Positions 1-9,545 of a stretch of 43,200 nt of DNA are shown here, one piece after another; position 1 is the stretch's first letter; every line of letters begins with the position of its first letter. The notes beneath the pieces were generated by a model, which worked only from the letters and a program-made list of their open reading frames with translations, did not search any database and was not told the DNA's origin. Location: NCBI GenBank assembly GCA_010027845.1, contig RGUL01000011.1, forward strand, positions 1-43,200, given 5' to 3'. Position numbers and translations under genes: made by a program. Source of the DNA: Gammaproteobacteria bacterium. GTDB taxonomy: Bacteria > Pseudomonadota > Gammaproteobacteria > Steroidobacterales > Steroidobacteraceae.

Positions 1-552
1 TTCGCCGTCGCGCAAGGTCGCCTCGAACTCGGCCAGTTCTTCGTCGACTTTCGCCCGTACACCGTCCACCTCGGGCCAATCGAAACCGACGCGCGCCGCA
101 CGTTTGCCGAGCTTCGCCGCGCGGGTGAGCGCGGGCAACGATCGCGCAACGCCCGCCAGCACCCCGTCCGCACCATCCGCGCGTCGCTCCGCGGCTTTCA
201 TGGATTCCCAGGCAGCGGTCTGCTCGCTGCTCGTCAAAGATTGATGATGCTGAAACACGTGCGGATGACGTCGCACGAGTTTATCGACGATCGCACGCGC
301 AACGTCGTCGAACGCGAACTCGCCCTGCTCTTCGGCGATCCGCGCGAGAAACACCACCTGAAACAGCAAATCGCCGAGTTCGTCACGAATCGCCGTCATC
401 GATCCCGAGGCGATCGCATCGGCGACTTCGTGCGCTTCCTCCAACGTGTGCGGCACGATGCTCGAGAGGGTCTGCTCGCGGTCCCAGGCGCAACCGGTCT
501 GCGGGTCGCGCAGCCGCCGCATCACCTCCAGTAACTCTTCGAGCGCGGTCAC
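1..552 (-). CDS. mazG: Nucleoside triphosphate pyrophosphohydrolase MazG, 3' end cut by window edge
   Basis: The visible 184 codons give the N-terminal two thirds of MazG, which hydrolyses (d)NTPs to NMP plus pyrophosphate and cleans the nucleotide pool. The conserved start region LLEVMRRLRDPQTGCAWDRE and the helix with acidic metal ligands (HTLEEAHEVADAI, then RDELGDLLFQVVF) are typical of the family; the middle KLVRRHPHVF is also conserved. The gene begins at a GTG that overlaps the stop of the upstream Nudix gene as GTGA, so the two are probably translationally coupled. E. coli MazG is about 263 residues, so roughly 80 residues lie beyond base 1. The reading frame is open to the edge with no sign of damage. 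Confidence 0.95.
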   Translation of the reverse strand, partial: MTALEELLEVMRRLRDPQTGCAWDREQTLSSIVPHTLEEAHEVADAIASGSMTAIRDELGDLLFQVVFLARIAEEQGEFAFDDVARAIVDKLVRRHPHVFQHHQSLTSSEQTAAWESMKAAERRADGADGVLAGVARSLPALTRAAKLGKRAARVGFDWPEVDGVRAKVDEELAEFEATLRDGE

Positions 553-1220
553 GGCCGAGATGCGCCCAGCATGCGATAGAAGGTGAGCAACATCCCCGCG
601 GTCGCACCCCAGATGATGCGCGACTCGAATGCGAGATCGGTGAACTCGACCTCGTAACCATCGAACCAACGCGTGCGCGGCAAATGATTGCGCGGCTCGA
701 GCACGTGGGCGAGCGGCATCTCGAACGCCTCCTCGACCTCGGTCGCATCGATCGTCAAAGAAAACTCGGGCTGTACGAACGCGACCACGGGCGTGACCCG
801 AAAACCGCTGATGACGAGATGATCGGGCAAGAAACCCACGATCTCGACGCGATCACGCGCCAAGCCGATTTCCTCCTCGGCCTCACGCAGCGCCGCCGCC
901 ACCGGATCGACGTCCTGCGGCTCGATGCGGCCGCCGGGAAAACTAATTTGGCCGGCGTGAGTTTTGAGGTGCGATGCACGCTGCGTGAGCAGCACGGTGA
1001 TGCCGCTCGTGCGCTCCACCAAGGGCACCAACACCGCCGCATGCACCGGCGAGTCGGGAAACGGCCGTCGCGGACGCTGCGCGGCGCTCGCGCTGATGCT
1101 CGCCAAGCGCCAGTCGTAGCCAACGTCGAACGTCGGTTCGGCGAGCACCCTAGCGCGGATACGGGCGCGCAAGGACTCCGGGTCTAGCGAGGTGAGGTCT
1201 TCGAGCAGCGCGGCAGACAT
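549..1220 (-). CDS. CoA pyrophosphatase, Nudix family (NudL/YeaB type)
   Basis: This 223-residue protein is a Nudix hydrolase predicted to cleave coenzyme A and derivatives to 4'-phosphopantetheine and 3',5'-ADP. It carries both diagnostic signatures: the CoA-subfamily motif LLTQRASHLKTHAGQISFPG, running straight into the Nudix box, whose core is LREAEEEIGL. An in-frame ATG at 1259 would add 13 residues (MILPPVDSDDRSP); the start at 1220 (MSAALLED) is preferred because the family usually begins close to this point, though neither has a strong ribosome site. It lies divergent to purB and its stop overlaps the mazG start by 4 bases, making a two-gene nucleotide-sanitising operon. Confidence 0.9.
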   Translation of the reverse strand: MSAALLEDLTSLDPESLRARIRARVLAEPTFDVGYDWRLASISASAAQRPRRPFPDSPVHAAVLVPLVERTSGITVLLTQRASHLKTHAGQISFPGGRIEPQDVDPVAAALREAEEEIGLARDRVEIVGFLPDHLVISGFRVTPVVAFVQPEFSLTIDATEVEEAFEMPLAHVLEPRNHLPRTRWFDGYEVEFTDLAFESRIIWGATAGMLLTFYRMLGASRP

Positions 1221-1295
1221 GGGCGAACGATCGTCCGAATCGACGGGCGGGAGTATCATTGCGCATCTTACCATCGCCACCCGCGGAATCTGCCG

Positions 1296-2666
1296 ATGCC
1301 CCTGCGCAGTCTCGACGCTCTCTCGCCCATCGACGGGCGCTACGCACGCAGCGCCGAGCCGCTCCGACCGCTGCTCTCCGAGGCGGCACTGATCCGCGAA
1401 CGTTTGAAGATCGAAGCCGAGTGGCTGTTGCATCTGGTTGCGCGAAAACCGCCCGGACTGCCGGCTGCCGCACGCGTCTCCTCCGTGGTGCTCGCCGCCG
1501 CGCGCAAGATCGCCGAGGCACCCGCAGAAACGTCTGCGGAGTCCGTCAAAGCCATCGAGCAGCGCACCAATCACGACGTCAAAGCCGTCGAATATCACTT
1601 ACGCGAGCAACTCGCCGACGTCGGTGCCGACGCTGCGACGCTCGAACTTGTGCACTTTGGCTGCACCTCTGAGGACATCAACAATCTCGCTTACGCACGC
1701 ATGCTGCGCAACGCCCGCAGCGCGATGCTGGAGACGCTCGATTCGTTGATCGACACTCTGCACGAGTTCGCCACGCGACACGCCGCGCTGCCGATGCTCG
1801 CCCGCACGCACGGCCAGACGGCGAGCCCCACCACACTCGGCAAAGAATTCGCGAACGTCGTGGCGCGACTCGAGCGAGCACGCGATCGTTGGCAGCGCGT
1901 CGCGATCCGCGGCAAATGGAACGGCGCGGTCGGTAACTACAACGCGCACAACGCTGCCGCACCGCAGGCGGACTGGCCCGCCATCGCGCGCGATTTCGTC
2001 GAGTCGATGGACCTCGAGTTCAATCCGCTCACCACGCAAATCGAACCGCACGATTGGATCGGTGAATATTGCGATGCGCTCGCCGCGGTGAACGTCGTGC
2101 TCGTCGACTTCGCGCGCGACACCTGGGGCTACATCAGCTTGGGCTATCTTAAGCAACGCGCCGTCGAGGGCGAGGTCGGCTCGTCGACCATGCCGCACAA
2201 GGTCAACCCCATCGATTTCGAAAACGGCGAAGGCAATCTCGGCATCGCGAATGCGCTGCTGCGACATTTCGCCGAGAAGCTTCCGGTGTCACGCTGGCAA
2301 CGTGATCTGACCGATTCGACTGTGCTGCGCAACGTCGCCGTCGCGCTCGCCCACGCACTCATCGCTTGGCGCTCGATCGCGCGCGGGCTCGGCAAGATCG
2401 AACCGGACGCGGCGCGACTCGCGGCAGACCTCGACGACGCTTGGGAAGTGCTCGGTGAAGCGTTGCAGACGGTGTTGCGCGCCGCGGGCGTCGCCGACGG
2501 TTACGAACTTTTGAAGGACTTCACGCGCGGCAAGCGCATCGATGCGGCGTTGCATCGCGCGTTCGTCGCGACCTTGCCCTTGAGCGCCGAAGAACGCGAA
2601 CGTCTCGCAGCGCTGCGACCGGCCGATTACCTCGGACTCGCCGCGACGCTCGCCCGTCGGGACTAA
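1296..2666 (+). CDS. purB: Adenylosuccinate lyase
   Basis: PurB catalyses two beta-eliminations in purine synthesis: SAICAR to AICAR, and adenylosuccinate to AMP, each releasing fumarate. The 456 residues match the length of the E. coli enzyme. The N-terminus (LDALSPIDGRYARS) and the superfamily signature with the catalytic serine loop, SSTMPHKVNPIDFENGEGNL, are almost identical to the E. coli form, as is the downstream LPVSRWQRDLTDSTVLRN. A TH motif (ARTHGQTASPTTLGKEFAN) supplies the general-acid region. The gene ends 4 bases before the mnmA start, so the two are probably cotranscribed; purB and mnmA are also neighbours in many gammaproteobacteria, although there usually in the reverse order with hflD between. 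Confidence 0.97.
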   Translation: MPLRSLDALSPIDGRYARSAEPLRPLLSEAALIRERLKIEAEWLLHLVARKPPGLPAAARVSSVVLAAARKIAEAPAETSAESVKAIEQRTNHDVKAVEYHLREQLADVGADAATLELVHFGCTSEDINNLAYARMLRNARSAMLETLDSLIDTLHEFATRHAALPMLARTHGQTASPTTLGKEFANVVARLERARDRWQRVAIRGKWNGAVGNYNAHNAAAPQADWPAIARDFVESMDLEFNPLTTQIEPHDWIGEYCDALAAVNVVLVDFARDTWGYISLGYLKQRAVEGEVGSSTMPHKVNPIDFENGEGNLGIANALLRHFAEKLPVSRWQRDLTDSTVLRNVAVALAHALIAWRSIARGLGKIEPDAARLAADLDDAWEVLGEALQTVLRAAGVADGYELLKDFTRGKRIDAALHRAFVATLPLSAEERERLAALRPADYLGLAATLARRD

Positions 2667-2670
2667 ACTC

Positions 2671-3789
2671 GTGAGCGGGACACCGCGCATCTTCGTCGGC
2701 CTCTCGGGCGGCGTCGATTCGGCCGTGGCGGCGTTGCTGCTGCGTCGCGCCGGCCACGACGTCCAAGGTCTCTTCATGGCGAACTGGGACGAGGACGACA
2801 CCTACTGCTCAATCGCCACCGACTATCAGGACGCGCGCGCCGTGAGCCGCGAACTCGACATTCCTCTGCACCGCGTCGATTTTGCGACCCAATATCGCGC
2901 GCTCGTCTTCGAGCAGTTCCTCGCCGAATATCGCGCGGGTCGCACCCCGAATCCCGACGTCGCCTGTAATCGAGAAATCAAGTTCGGCGTCTGCCTGGAA
3001 CACGTGCGTCGTCTCGGCGGCGACGTGTTCGCCACCGGTCATTACGCACAGCGCATCGACGGCGCACCGGTCGAGCTGCACAAAGCGCACGACCTCAGCA
3101 AAGATCAAAGTTATTTTCTGCACACCCTGCATCGATCGCAATTGCGCGCGGCTCTGTTTCCGCTCGCCGATCGATCCAAAGCCGAGGTGCGTGCGCTCGC
3201 CCGCGCCGCAGGCCTGCCGATTTACGACAAACCCGACAGCACCGGCATCTGCTTCATCGGCGAGCGACCGTTTCGCGACTTTCTCGCGCAGTACATTCCG
3301 GAGTCACCGGGCCCGATCGAAACGCCGGACGGCGAACGACTCGGTACGCATCGCGGACTCGCCTACTACACGCTCGGGCAACGCGGCGGACTAGAGATCG
3401 GCGGACGCGCGGGTCACGCCGAGGACGCCTGGTACGTCGCCGACAAAAATCCGACGCGCAATGCACTCGTCGTGGTTCAGGGGCACGACCATCCGGCACT
3501 CGCGAGCACCGGAATGTCGACCGAGCGCGCGCATTGGCTGCTCGAGACGGCACCGCAGACGCCATTTGAGGCGATGGTGAAAGTACGCTATCGACAGGAT
3601 GACCAGCACTGCCGAATCACGCCGTTGCCGGACGGCCGGCTCGACGTCGAATTCGACAGGCCACAACGCGCGGTGACACCCGGACAATCGGCGGTTTTCT
3701 ACCGCGGCACCCGCTGTCTGGGCGGCGCGGTGATCGCAACTCTGCGGAAAGCCCCGCTGCCGCCGCGAGACTCGCGTCCGTCGCTATAA
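2671..3789 (+). CDS. mnmA: tRNA-specific 2-thiouridylase
   Basis: MnmA installs the 2-thio group on wobble uridine 34 of Lys, Glu and Gln tRNAs, taking sulfur from the Tus relay and activating the base with ATP. The PP-loop SGGVDS is at residues 12-17. The two catalytic cysteines are present at about C99 (NPDVACNREIKF) and C194 (DSTGICFIGER). The length, 372 residues, is normal. The start is a GTG 4 bases after the purB stop. The last codons run into a TATAAT sequence at 3785-3790 that may serve the next gene. The ending is rich in Pro and Arg and is not conserved in the family. Confidence 0.97.
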   Translation: MSGTPRIFVGLSGGVDSAVAALLLRRAGHDVQGLFMANWDEDDTYCSIATDYQDARAVSRELDIPLHRVDFATQYRALVFEQFLAEYRAGRTPNPDVACNREIKFGVCLEHVRRLGGDVFATGHYAQRIDGAPVELHKAHDLSKDQSYFLHTLHRSQLRAALFPLADRSKAEVRALARAAGLPIYDKPDSTGICFIGERPFRDFLAQYIPESPGPIETPDGERLGTHRGLAYYTLGQRGGLEIGGRAGHAEDAWYVADKNPTRNALVVVQGHDHPALASTGMSTERAHWLLETAPQTPFEAMVKVRYRQDDQHCRITPLPDGRLDVEFDRPQRAVTPGQSAVFYRGTRCLGGAVIATLRKAPLPPRDSRPSL

Positions 3790-3842
3790 TTAGCGGCTGG
3801 GAGAGGCCGCAAGGTTTCGCCCGGGGGTTATTTCAGCGGAGG
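3785..3842 (+). promoter_or_regulatory. acnA leader: possible -10 element and strong ribosome binding site
   Basis: A perfect TATAAT sits at 3785-3790, overlapping the mnmA stop, and the 56-base gap before acnA contains a short GCGGC/GCCGC inverted repeat. No convincing -35 hexamer is seen 16-18 bases upstream, so promoter function is only a suggestion. The sequence GCGGAGG ending about 5 bases before the acnA ATG is a good Shine-Dalgarno and supports the chosen acnA start. Confidence 0.35.
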
Positions 3843-3846
3843 TCTC

Positions 3847-6522
3847 ATGACGGACAGTTTCAAGGCGCGCACGCAACTCACGGTCGGTTCCAAGTCGTAC
3901 GACATCTGGAGTCTCGCCGCACTACCTAAAGAAAAAGTCGCGCGACTGCCCTACTCGCTCAAGATCTTGCTCGAAAATCTGCTGCGCTTCGAAGACGGCG
4001 TGAACGTCACGCGCAAAGACGTCGAGGCTTTGCTCGACTGGAACGCGAAGTCGAATCCCGAACACGAAATTTCGTTCACGCCGGCACGCGTGATCATGCA
4101 GGACTTCACCGGCGTACCTTGCGTCGTCGACCTCGCGGCGATGCGCGAAGCGATTCGCAAGTTGGGTGGTGACCCGGAGCGCGTAAATCCGCTCGCGCCG
4201 GCAGAAATGGTCATCGACCATTCGGTGATGGTCGATCACTACGGCGCACCCGACTCGCTCGCCAAGAACACCAAAATCGAATTTGAACGCAACGGCGAAC
4301 GCTACTCGTTCCTGCGTTGGGGTCAGACGGCGTTCCGCAACTTCAAGGTCGTGCCGCCGAACACCGGCATCGTGCACCAAGTGAACCTCGAATATTTAGG
4401 CCGCGTCGTGTTCGCCAACGAAGATGGTGTGCGGCCGCAGGCCTACCCCGACACGCTGGTCGGCACCGACTCGCACACCACGATGATCAACGGCCTCGGC
4501 GTACTCGGCTGGGGCGTCGGCGGCATCGAAGCCGAGGCCGCGATGCTCGGCCAACCGGTGACGATGCTGATCCCGCAGGTCATTGGCTTCAAACTCACCG
4601 GCCAATTGAAGCCGGGCGCGACCGCCACCGACCTCGTGCTCACGGTCACCGAAATGCTGCGCAAAAAAGGCGTGGTGGAAAAGTTCGTCGAATATTTTGG
4701 CGATGGCCTAGCCAATCTGCCGCTCGCCGATCGCGCGACCATCGCCAACATGGCGCCCGAGTACGGCAGCACCTGCGGCATCTTCCCGATCGACGAGGAG
4801 ACGCTGCGTTACCTCGAACTCTCCGGTCGCAGCACCGAGCAAATCGCGCTCGTCGAAGCCTACGCCAAAGCGCAAGGGTTCTGGCGCTATAACGGCGCCC
4901 CGCAAGCCGACTACACCGATGTGCTCGAACTCGACCTCGGCACCGTCGAACCCTCGCTCGCTGGCCCGAAGCGTCCGCAAGATCGTGTGCCGGTGCGCAC
5001 CCTCAAACAAACCTATCAAAAAACGCTCAAGCAAATGAGCGAGGAGCGCGCGAAGAAAAATCCCGGCGCGACCGGTGCAGCAAAAGCCGATGGCGGCTTC
5101 GAAGTGCGCGACGGCGCGGTGCTGATCGCCGCCATCACGAGCTGCACCAACACTTCGAATCCGTCGGTGATGCTCGGTGCGGCGCTGCTCGCCCGCAACG
5201 CTGCGCGGCGCGGCCTTAAGGCGAAGCCTTGGGTCAAGACCAGTCTCTCGCCGGGCTCGAAGGTGGTCACCGACTATCTCCACAAAGCAGACTTGCTAAA
5301 AGATTACGAGGCTGCGGGCTTCTACGTCGCCGGCTACGGCTGCATGACTTGCATCGGCAACTCGGGTCCGTTGAAGCCGGAAATTTCTGCGGCCGTGAAG
5401 GCCGGTGACGTCATCGCGACCTCCGTGCTCTCCGGCAATCGTAACTTCGAAGGGCGCGTACACCCGGAGGTGAAGATGAACTTCCTCGCCTCGCCGCCGC
5501 TCGTCGTCGCCTACGCACTCGCCGGCACGACCGACATCGATCTCACGACCGAACCGCTAGGCACGGGCAGCGACGGCAAACCGGTCATGCTCGCCGACAT
5601 TTGGCCGAGCCCCCAAGAAGTCGCCGACACCGTGCGCGCAGCCATCGACTCGAACATGTTCCGCGGCAGCTATGGCGACGTGTTCGCGGGCGATGCGAAT
5701 TGGCAGGCGATCAAAGTGCCAGCCGGCAAGCTTTACACCTGGGACGAGAAATCGACCTACGTGCGCAACCCGCCGTACTTCGACGGCATGACGATGCAAC
5801 CGGGCGCGGTCAAACCGATCAAGGCTGCCAAAGTGCTCGCGCTGCTCGGTGACTCGGTCACCACCGATCACATCTCGCCCGCCGGCGACATCGCTCGCGG
5901 CAGCCCCGCGGCCAAATATTTGGAAGCGAACGGCGTGCAAAAAGCCGACTTCAACTCCTACGGCGCGCGTCGCGGCAATCACGAAGTGATGATGCGCGGC
6001 ACGTTCGCCAACATTCGTCTGCGCAACTTGCTCGCGCCGGGCACGGAAGGTGGTGTGACCGTCCACATCCCGAGCGGCGAGCAGATGTCCATTTACGACG
6101 CGTCGATGAAATATCAAGCCGCCGGAACATCGCTGGTGGTGATCGCCGGCAAAGAATATGGCACCGGCTCGTCGCGCGATTGGGCGGCCAAAGGCACGAT
6201 GCTGCTCGGCGTGAAGGCGGTGATCGCCGAAAGCTTCGAACGCATCCATCGTTCGAACCTCATCGGCATGGGCGTGTTGCCTTGCGTCTTCGCCGACGGC
6301 CAAAACGCCCAGAGTCTTGGTATCACCGGTCGCGAGACCTTCGACTTCGGCGATTTAAACAACGCCGAGGCCCGTGAGGTCGAGGTGACCGCGACACCCG
6401 ACGACGGGCGCGCACCGATTCGCTTCAAAGTTCGGGTCCGCATCGACACCCCGAAGGAGCGCGACTACTACCGTCACGGCGGCATCCTGCAATACGTGCT
6501 GCGTCAACTCGCCGCCAAATAG
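3847..6522 (+). CDS. acnA: Aconitate hydratase A
   Basis: AcnA interconverts citrate and isocitrate in the TCA and glyoxylate cycles using a [4Fe-4S] cluster. At 891 residues it equals the E. coli AcnA length. The three cluster cysteines are visible at about C433 ([13 protein letters not shown]) and C499/C502 ([12 protein letters not shown]). The N-terminal half contains the conserved [20 protein letters not shown] stretch, and the C-terminal swivel domain has [13 protein letters not shown] and [16 protein letters not shown] strong ribosome site precedes the ATG. The enzyme could also act on methylcitrate or other tricarboxylates, but nothing nearby (no prpBC) favours that. Confidence 0.97.
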   Translation: MTDSFKARTQLTVGSKSYDIWSLAALPKEKVARLPYSLKILLENLLRFEDGVNVTRKDVEALLDWNAKSNPEHEISFTPARVIMQDFTGVPCVVDLAAMREAIRKLGGDPERVNPLAPAEMVIDHSVMVDHYGAPDSLAKNTKIEFERNGERYSFLRWGQTAFRNFKVVPPNTGIVHQVNLEYLGRVVFANEDGVRPQAYPDTLVGTDSHTTMINGLGVLGWGVGGIEAEAAMLGQPVTMLIPQVIGFKLTGQLKPGATATDLVLTVTEMLRKKGVVEKFVEYFGDGLANLPLADRATIANMAPEYGSTCGIFPIDEETLRYLELSGRSTEQIALVEAYAKAQGFWRYNGAPQADYTDVLELDLGTVEPSLAGPKRPQDRVPVRTLKQTYQKTLKQMSEERAKKNPGATGAAKADGGFEVRDGAVLIAAITSCTNTSNPSVMLGAALLARNAARRGLKAKPWVKTSLSPGSKVVTDYLHKADLLKDYEAAGFYVAGYGCMTCIGNSGPLKPEISAAVKAGDVIATSVLSGNRNFEGRVHPEVKMNFLASPPLVVAYALAGTTDIDLTTEPLGTGSDGKPVMLADIWPSPQEVADTVRAAIDSNMFRGSYGDVFAGDANWQAIKVPAGKLYTWDEKSTYVRNPPYFDGMTMQPGAVKPIKAAKVLALLGDSVTTDHISPAGDIARGSPAAKYLEANGVQKADFNSYGARRGNHEVMMRGTFANIRLRNLLAPGTEGGVTVHIPSGEQMSIYDASMKYQAAGTSLVVIAGKEYGTGSSRDWAAKGTMLLGVKAVIAESFERIHRSNLIGMGVLPCVFADGQNAQSLGITGRETFDFGDLNNAEAREVEVTATPDDGRAPIRFKVRVRIDTPKERDYYRHGGILQYVLRQLAAK

Positions 6523-6528
6523 ACCGAC

Positions 6529-7221
6529 GTGTCGGATCGCGAGGACAATTCTTCGCCGCGCGATCCGACGCCCCGGTTGGTATTCTTTGATCTCGACGGC
6601 ACTGTCACGCGCAGAGACACGCTATTGCCATACGTGCTCGGCTACGCGGCGCGCAGCGGCTGGCGACTCGCGGCGGCACTCGGCGTCGTGCCGACGCTGC
6701 TGCGGTTCACGATCGGCCGCGCCGATCACGGTCTTTTGAAAGGCGCACTGCTACACGCCGCGCTCGGCAACGTCGAACGCGACGCGCTCGACAACTGGAA
6801 CCGCAGCTACCTGCCGAAAGTTTTGCGAGATGACGTTTTCCCTGATGCGCGTCGCGCGATCGAGTCGCATCGCGCCGCGGGCGATCATCTCGTTTTGATG
6901 ACCGCCACCGTCGATCTCTACGCGAACGCACTCGGCGCGTTGCTCGGTTTCGACGAGGTGATCTCGAGTCGAGTGCGTTGGTCGGGCGACCGTCTCGACG
7001 GTCGTCTCGATGGCTCGAACGTGCGCGATAGAGAAAAGCTGCGACGCCTCGAAGCGGCCGCGGCCCGCTTTCCCGGCCGACGAATCATCGCCTACGGTAA
7101 TTCGCGCCCGGATTTGCCACACCTCGAACGCGCCGACGAAGCGGTGATGGTGAACGCCCGCGGCCAGCTGCGGCGCGACGCTGAACGCTTACGAATGCGC
7201 TGCGTGCACTGGTCGATCTGA
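6529..7221 (+). CDS. HAD-IB family phosphatase
   Basis: A 230-residue HAD-superfamily hydrolase of subfamily IB (SerB/PgpC/CicA-like). Motif I is FDLDGT with the nucleophile near D21 and the acid/base D23; motif II is LMTAT; the lysine/arginine motif is NVRDREKLRRLE. Motif IV reads YGNSRPDLPHLE, where most members have GDSxxD, so the first metal-binding aspartate is replaced by asparagine while the second is kept. The substrate cannot be told; phosphoserine, phosphatidylglycerophosphate and histidinol phosphate are substrates of relatives. It starts with a GTG 6 bases after the acnA stop, indicating cotranscription with acnA. Confidence 0.8.
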   Translation: MSDREDNSSPRDPTPRLVFFDLDGTVTRRDTLLPYVLGYAARSGWRLAAALGVVPTLLRFTIGRADHGLLKGALLHAALGNVERDALDNWNRSYLPKVLRDDVFPDARRAIESHRAAGDHLVLMTATVDLYANALGALLGFDEVISSRVRWSGDRLDGRLDGSNVRDREKLRRLEAAAARFPGRRIIAYGNSRPDLPHLERADEAVMVNARGQLRRDAERLRMRCVHWSI

Positions 7222-7245
7222 CGCCGTCGCGTTAGGCTCGACGCC

Positions 7246-8202
7246 ATGAACCGACCAAAACCCGGCCGCATCCTACCCTCGGAGATCACCCCCGAGGCCG
7301 TACACCAAGACCGTCGTCGCTTGCTGGCGACGCTCGGCTATGCCGGTGTCGGGCTCGCGCTAGGCGGCGCCACGGCGGCGCGCGCAGCGCGCACCGGACC
7401 CGTGCCGACCGTGACCCGCAACGCAAAATTCGTCGCTCGCGAAACGCCGAATTCTTGGGACGACATCACGAGCTACAACAATTTTTACGAATTCGGGCTC
7501 GACAAAGCCGATCCCAAGGAAAATGCGCAGGACTTCCGCACTCAACCGTGGGCCGTCGAAATCGCCGGCGAGTGCGATGCGCCGGGAAAATTGACGCTCG
7601 AGGACATCCTCAAGCCACATGCGCTGGAAGAGCGTATCTACCGCTTCCGTTGCGTCGAAGCCTGGTCGATGGTGGTGCCGTGGATGGGCTTTTCACTCGC
7701 CGATCTGCTGACGCGCTTCAAACCGAACTCGCGCGCCAAATACGTCGAGTTCACCACCCTGCTCGATCCACGACAAATGCCGGGCCAACGACGGGCCGTT
7801 CTCGAGTGGCCGTACGTCGAAGGCCTGCGAATCGACGAAGCGATGCATCCACTCAGCTTCGTCGCCGTCGGTTTGTACGGTCGCTGGCTGCCGAATCAGA
7901 ACGGCGCCCCGCTGCGACTCGTGCTGCCCTGGAAATATGGCTTCAAAGGCATCAAGTCGATCGTGAGAATCCGTTTCACTGAACGCCAACCGCGTAACAG
8001 TTGGAACATCGCCGCACCGGACGAATACGGCTTTTACGCCAATGTGAATCCGGCGGTCGATCATCCGCGCTGGAGCCAAGCGAAGGAGCGTCGGCTCGGC
8101 GGTAGCTTGTTCACCGCACGTGTCGACACGCTACCCTTCAACGGCTACGGCGAAGAGGTCGCGAGCTTGTATCGCGGCATGGATTTGCGCAAATACTTTT
8201 GA
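7246..8202 (+). CDS. msrP: Protein-methionine-sulfoxide reductase, molybdenum catalytic subunit
   Basis: MsrP (formerly YedY) repairs oxidised methionines in periplasmic proteins with a molybdopterin cofactor. The 318-residue protein follows E. coli MsrP almost throughout: [15 protein letters not shown], then [18 protein letters not shown] with the molybdenum-ligating cysteine at C136, [37 protein letters not shown] and [14 protein letters not shown]. The N-terminus has a twin-arginine motif ([10 protein letters not shown], arginines 23-25) before a hydrophobic stretch, so it is exported folded by Tat. It overlaps the heme partner msrQ by 4 bases. Confidence 0.96.
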   Translation: MNRPKPGRILPSEITPEAVHQDRRRLLATLGYAGVGLALGGATAARAARTGPVPTVTRNAKFVARETPNSWDDITSYNNFYEFGLDKADPKENAQDFRTQPWAVEIAGECDAPGKLTLEDILKPHALEERIYRFRCVEAWSMVVPWMGFSLADLLTRFKPNSRAKYVEFTTLLDPRQMPGQRRAVLEWPYVEGLRIDEAMHPLSFVAVGLYGRWLPNQNGAPLRLVLPWKYGFKGIKSIVRIRFTERQPRNSWNIAAPDEYGFYANVNPAVDHPRWSQAKERRLGGSLFTARVDTLPFNGYGEEVASLYRGMDLRKYF

Positions 8203-8804
8203 AACGTCTCGCGTTCTGCGGCGCACTCGTTCCGTTGCTGTGGCTGATCGCGGCAGCGTTCGGTATTGCCGGATTGTCGCTCGGCCCCAATCCGAGCCGC
8301 GAACTGCTGCACTTCACCGGTAAAACCGCGCTGAATTTATTATGGATCGGACTACTCGCCAGTCCGTTACGAATATTGACCGGCGACCCGGCGTGGATTC
8401 GACCGCGTCGAATCGTCGGCCTGTTCGCTTTCGGCTACGCGTTACTGCACTTCGTCATTTACGCAGCACTGGAACTCGGTCTCGACTTTTCGGATCTCGC
8501 CCGCGAGATCGTCAAGCGTCCGTTCATCGTCGTTGGCACACTCGCTTTACTGTTGCTCGTGCCACTCGCCGCAACCTCGACCGACCGCATGATGCGCAGA
8601 CTCGGGCGTCGCTGGCAAAGTTTGCACCGTCTCGTCTACCCGGCGACGGTGTTGGTGGTGTGGCACTTTTGGTGGCAAGTCAAAAAAGACGTCACCGAGC
8701 CGTTGCTCTACGCTACGGCACTCGCGCTATTACTCGGTTTTCGCTGGTGGCGCGCGCAAGCGCGCCGCGACCCTCACGCTTCGAACACCCAGCGCGGCAC
8801 CTGA
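8199..8804 (+). CDS. msrQ: MsrQ heme-binding membrane subunit
   Basis: MsrQ is the inner-membrane b-type cytochrome that feeds electrons from the quinone pool to MsrP. The 201-residue sequence has about six hydrophobic helices and the ferric-reductase-like pattern of histidines ([38 protein letters not shown]). The start is a TTG overlapping the msrP stop as TTGA, which fits tight coupling in the msrPQ operon. Its 3' end overlaps the convergent metallopeptidase gene by 31 bases. Confidence 0.93.
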   Translation: MKRLAFCGALVPLLWLIAAAFGIAGLSLGPNPSRELLHFTGKTALNLLWIGLLASPLRILTGDPAWIRPRRIVGLFAFGYALLHFVIYAALELGLDFSDLAREIVKRPFIVVGTLALLLLVPLAATSTDRMMRRLGRRWQSLHRLVYPATVLVVWHFWWQVKKDVTEPLLYATALALLLGFRWWRAQARRDPHASNTQRGT

Positions 8805-9502
8805 CGCCAACCCTGCGTGAGTTCGCGGTCTAGCGCACGCCAATCGGGGCAAAGATCTTCGACGGCACGCCAATAATCGACCGAGTGATTCATGTGCCGC
8901 AAATGTACCAGTTCGTGGAGCATCAAATAGCGCAGCACCGGAGGTCTTTGAAAGACACCGCAAACGTTGAGACTGATGGCACCACGACGCGAGCACGAAC
9001 CCCATCGGGTGCGTTGCCGACGCACTTGCAGTGAGGCGTGTTTCAAGCTGCTCTCGCGCGCCAGTGTTTCGAGACGCACGGCGAAACCGTCGCGCACGTG
9101 CTCTAACAACCAACGCAATAAATGTCGTCTAAGGTTCGCCGGCGTCGCCGCTTCGGCCACGCGCAACACGCGACCATCGAAGCTCAGCGGTCGCGTAGCA
9201 CCGAGTGTCGGCTCGAGCTCGATCGGCCACGACTCTTCGAACGCAGCGAGCTGCAGCACGCGAGGCGGAAACGTCTCGTCGGTCGGCGCGTGACCACGCC
9301 GCTCGGCGAGCTTACGCTCGATCCAGTTACGATGGCGCGCCACGAAAGACTGTACGACACTCGCCGAGGCGTGCGCAGGCACGACGATTTCGACGCGCCC
9401 GTCCGGATGGACTCGAATCGCGAGCCGGCGTGCACGAGCACTGCGGCGCACGTCCCAACCGACCTGGCCCGCTTCGCCGAATAAATCGCGCTGCCCTTCC
9501 AT
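8774..9502 (-). CDS. YgjP-like (DUF45) zinc metallopeptidase
   Basis: This protein of about 242 residues belongs to the YgjP/DUF45 family of M48-related metallopeptidases. The zinc site is LHELVHLRHMNHS, followed by the family's WRAVEDLCPDW; upstream are the family-specific RRQRTRWGSCSRRGAISLN and the N-terminal strand region RARRLAIRVHPDGRVEIVVP. The ATG at 9502 (MEGQRDLFG) is preferred; an ATG at 9547 adds 15 residues but would overlap the divergent gene's start. The cellular substrate is unknown. It faces msrQ tail to tail and is divergent from the threonine aldolase gene. Confidence 0.85.
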   Translation of the reverse strand: MEGQRDLFGEAGQVGWDVRRSARARRLAIRVHPDGRVEIVVPAHASASVVQSFVARHRNWIERKLAERRGHAPTDETFPPRVLQLAAFEESWPIELEPTLGATRPLSFDGRVLRVAEAATPANLRRHLLRWLLEHVRDGFAVRLETLARESSLKHASLQVRRQRTRWGSCSRRGAISLNVCGVFQRPPVLRYLMLHELVHLRHMNHSVDYWRAVEDLCPDWRALDRELTQGWRQVPRWVFEA

Positions 9503-9545
9503 GCCGACATCATAACGTCGGACGATGCGGTAGCATTCGCACCCC

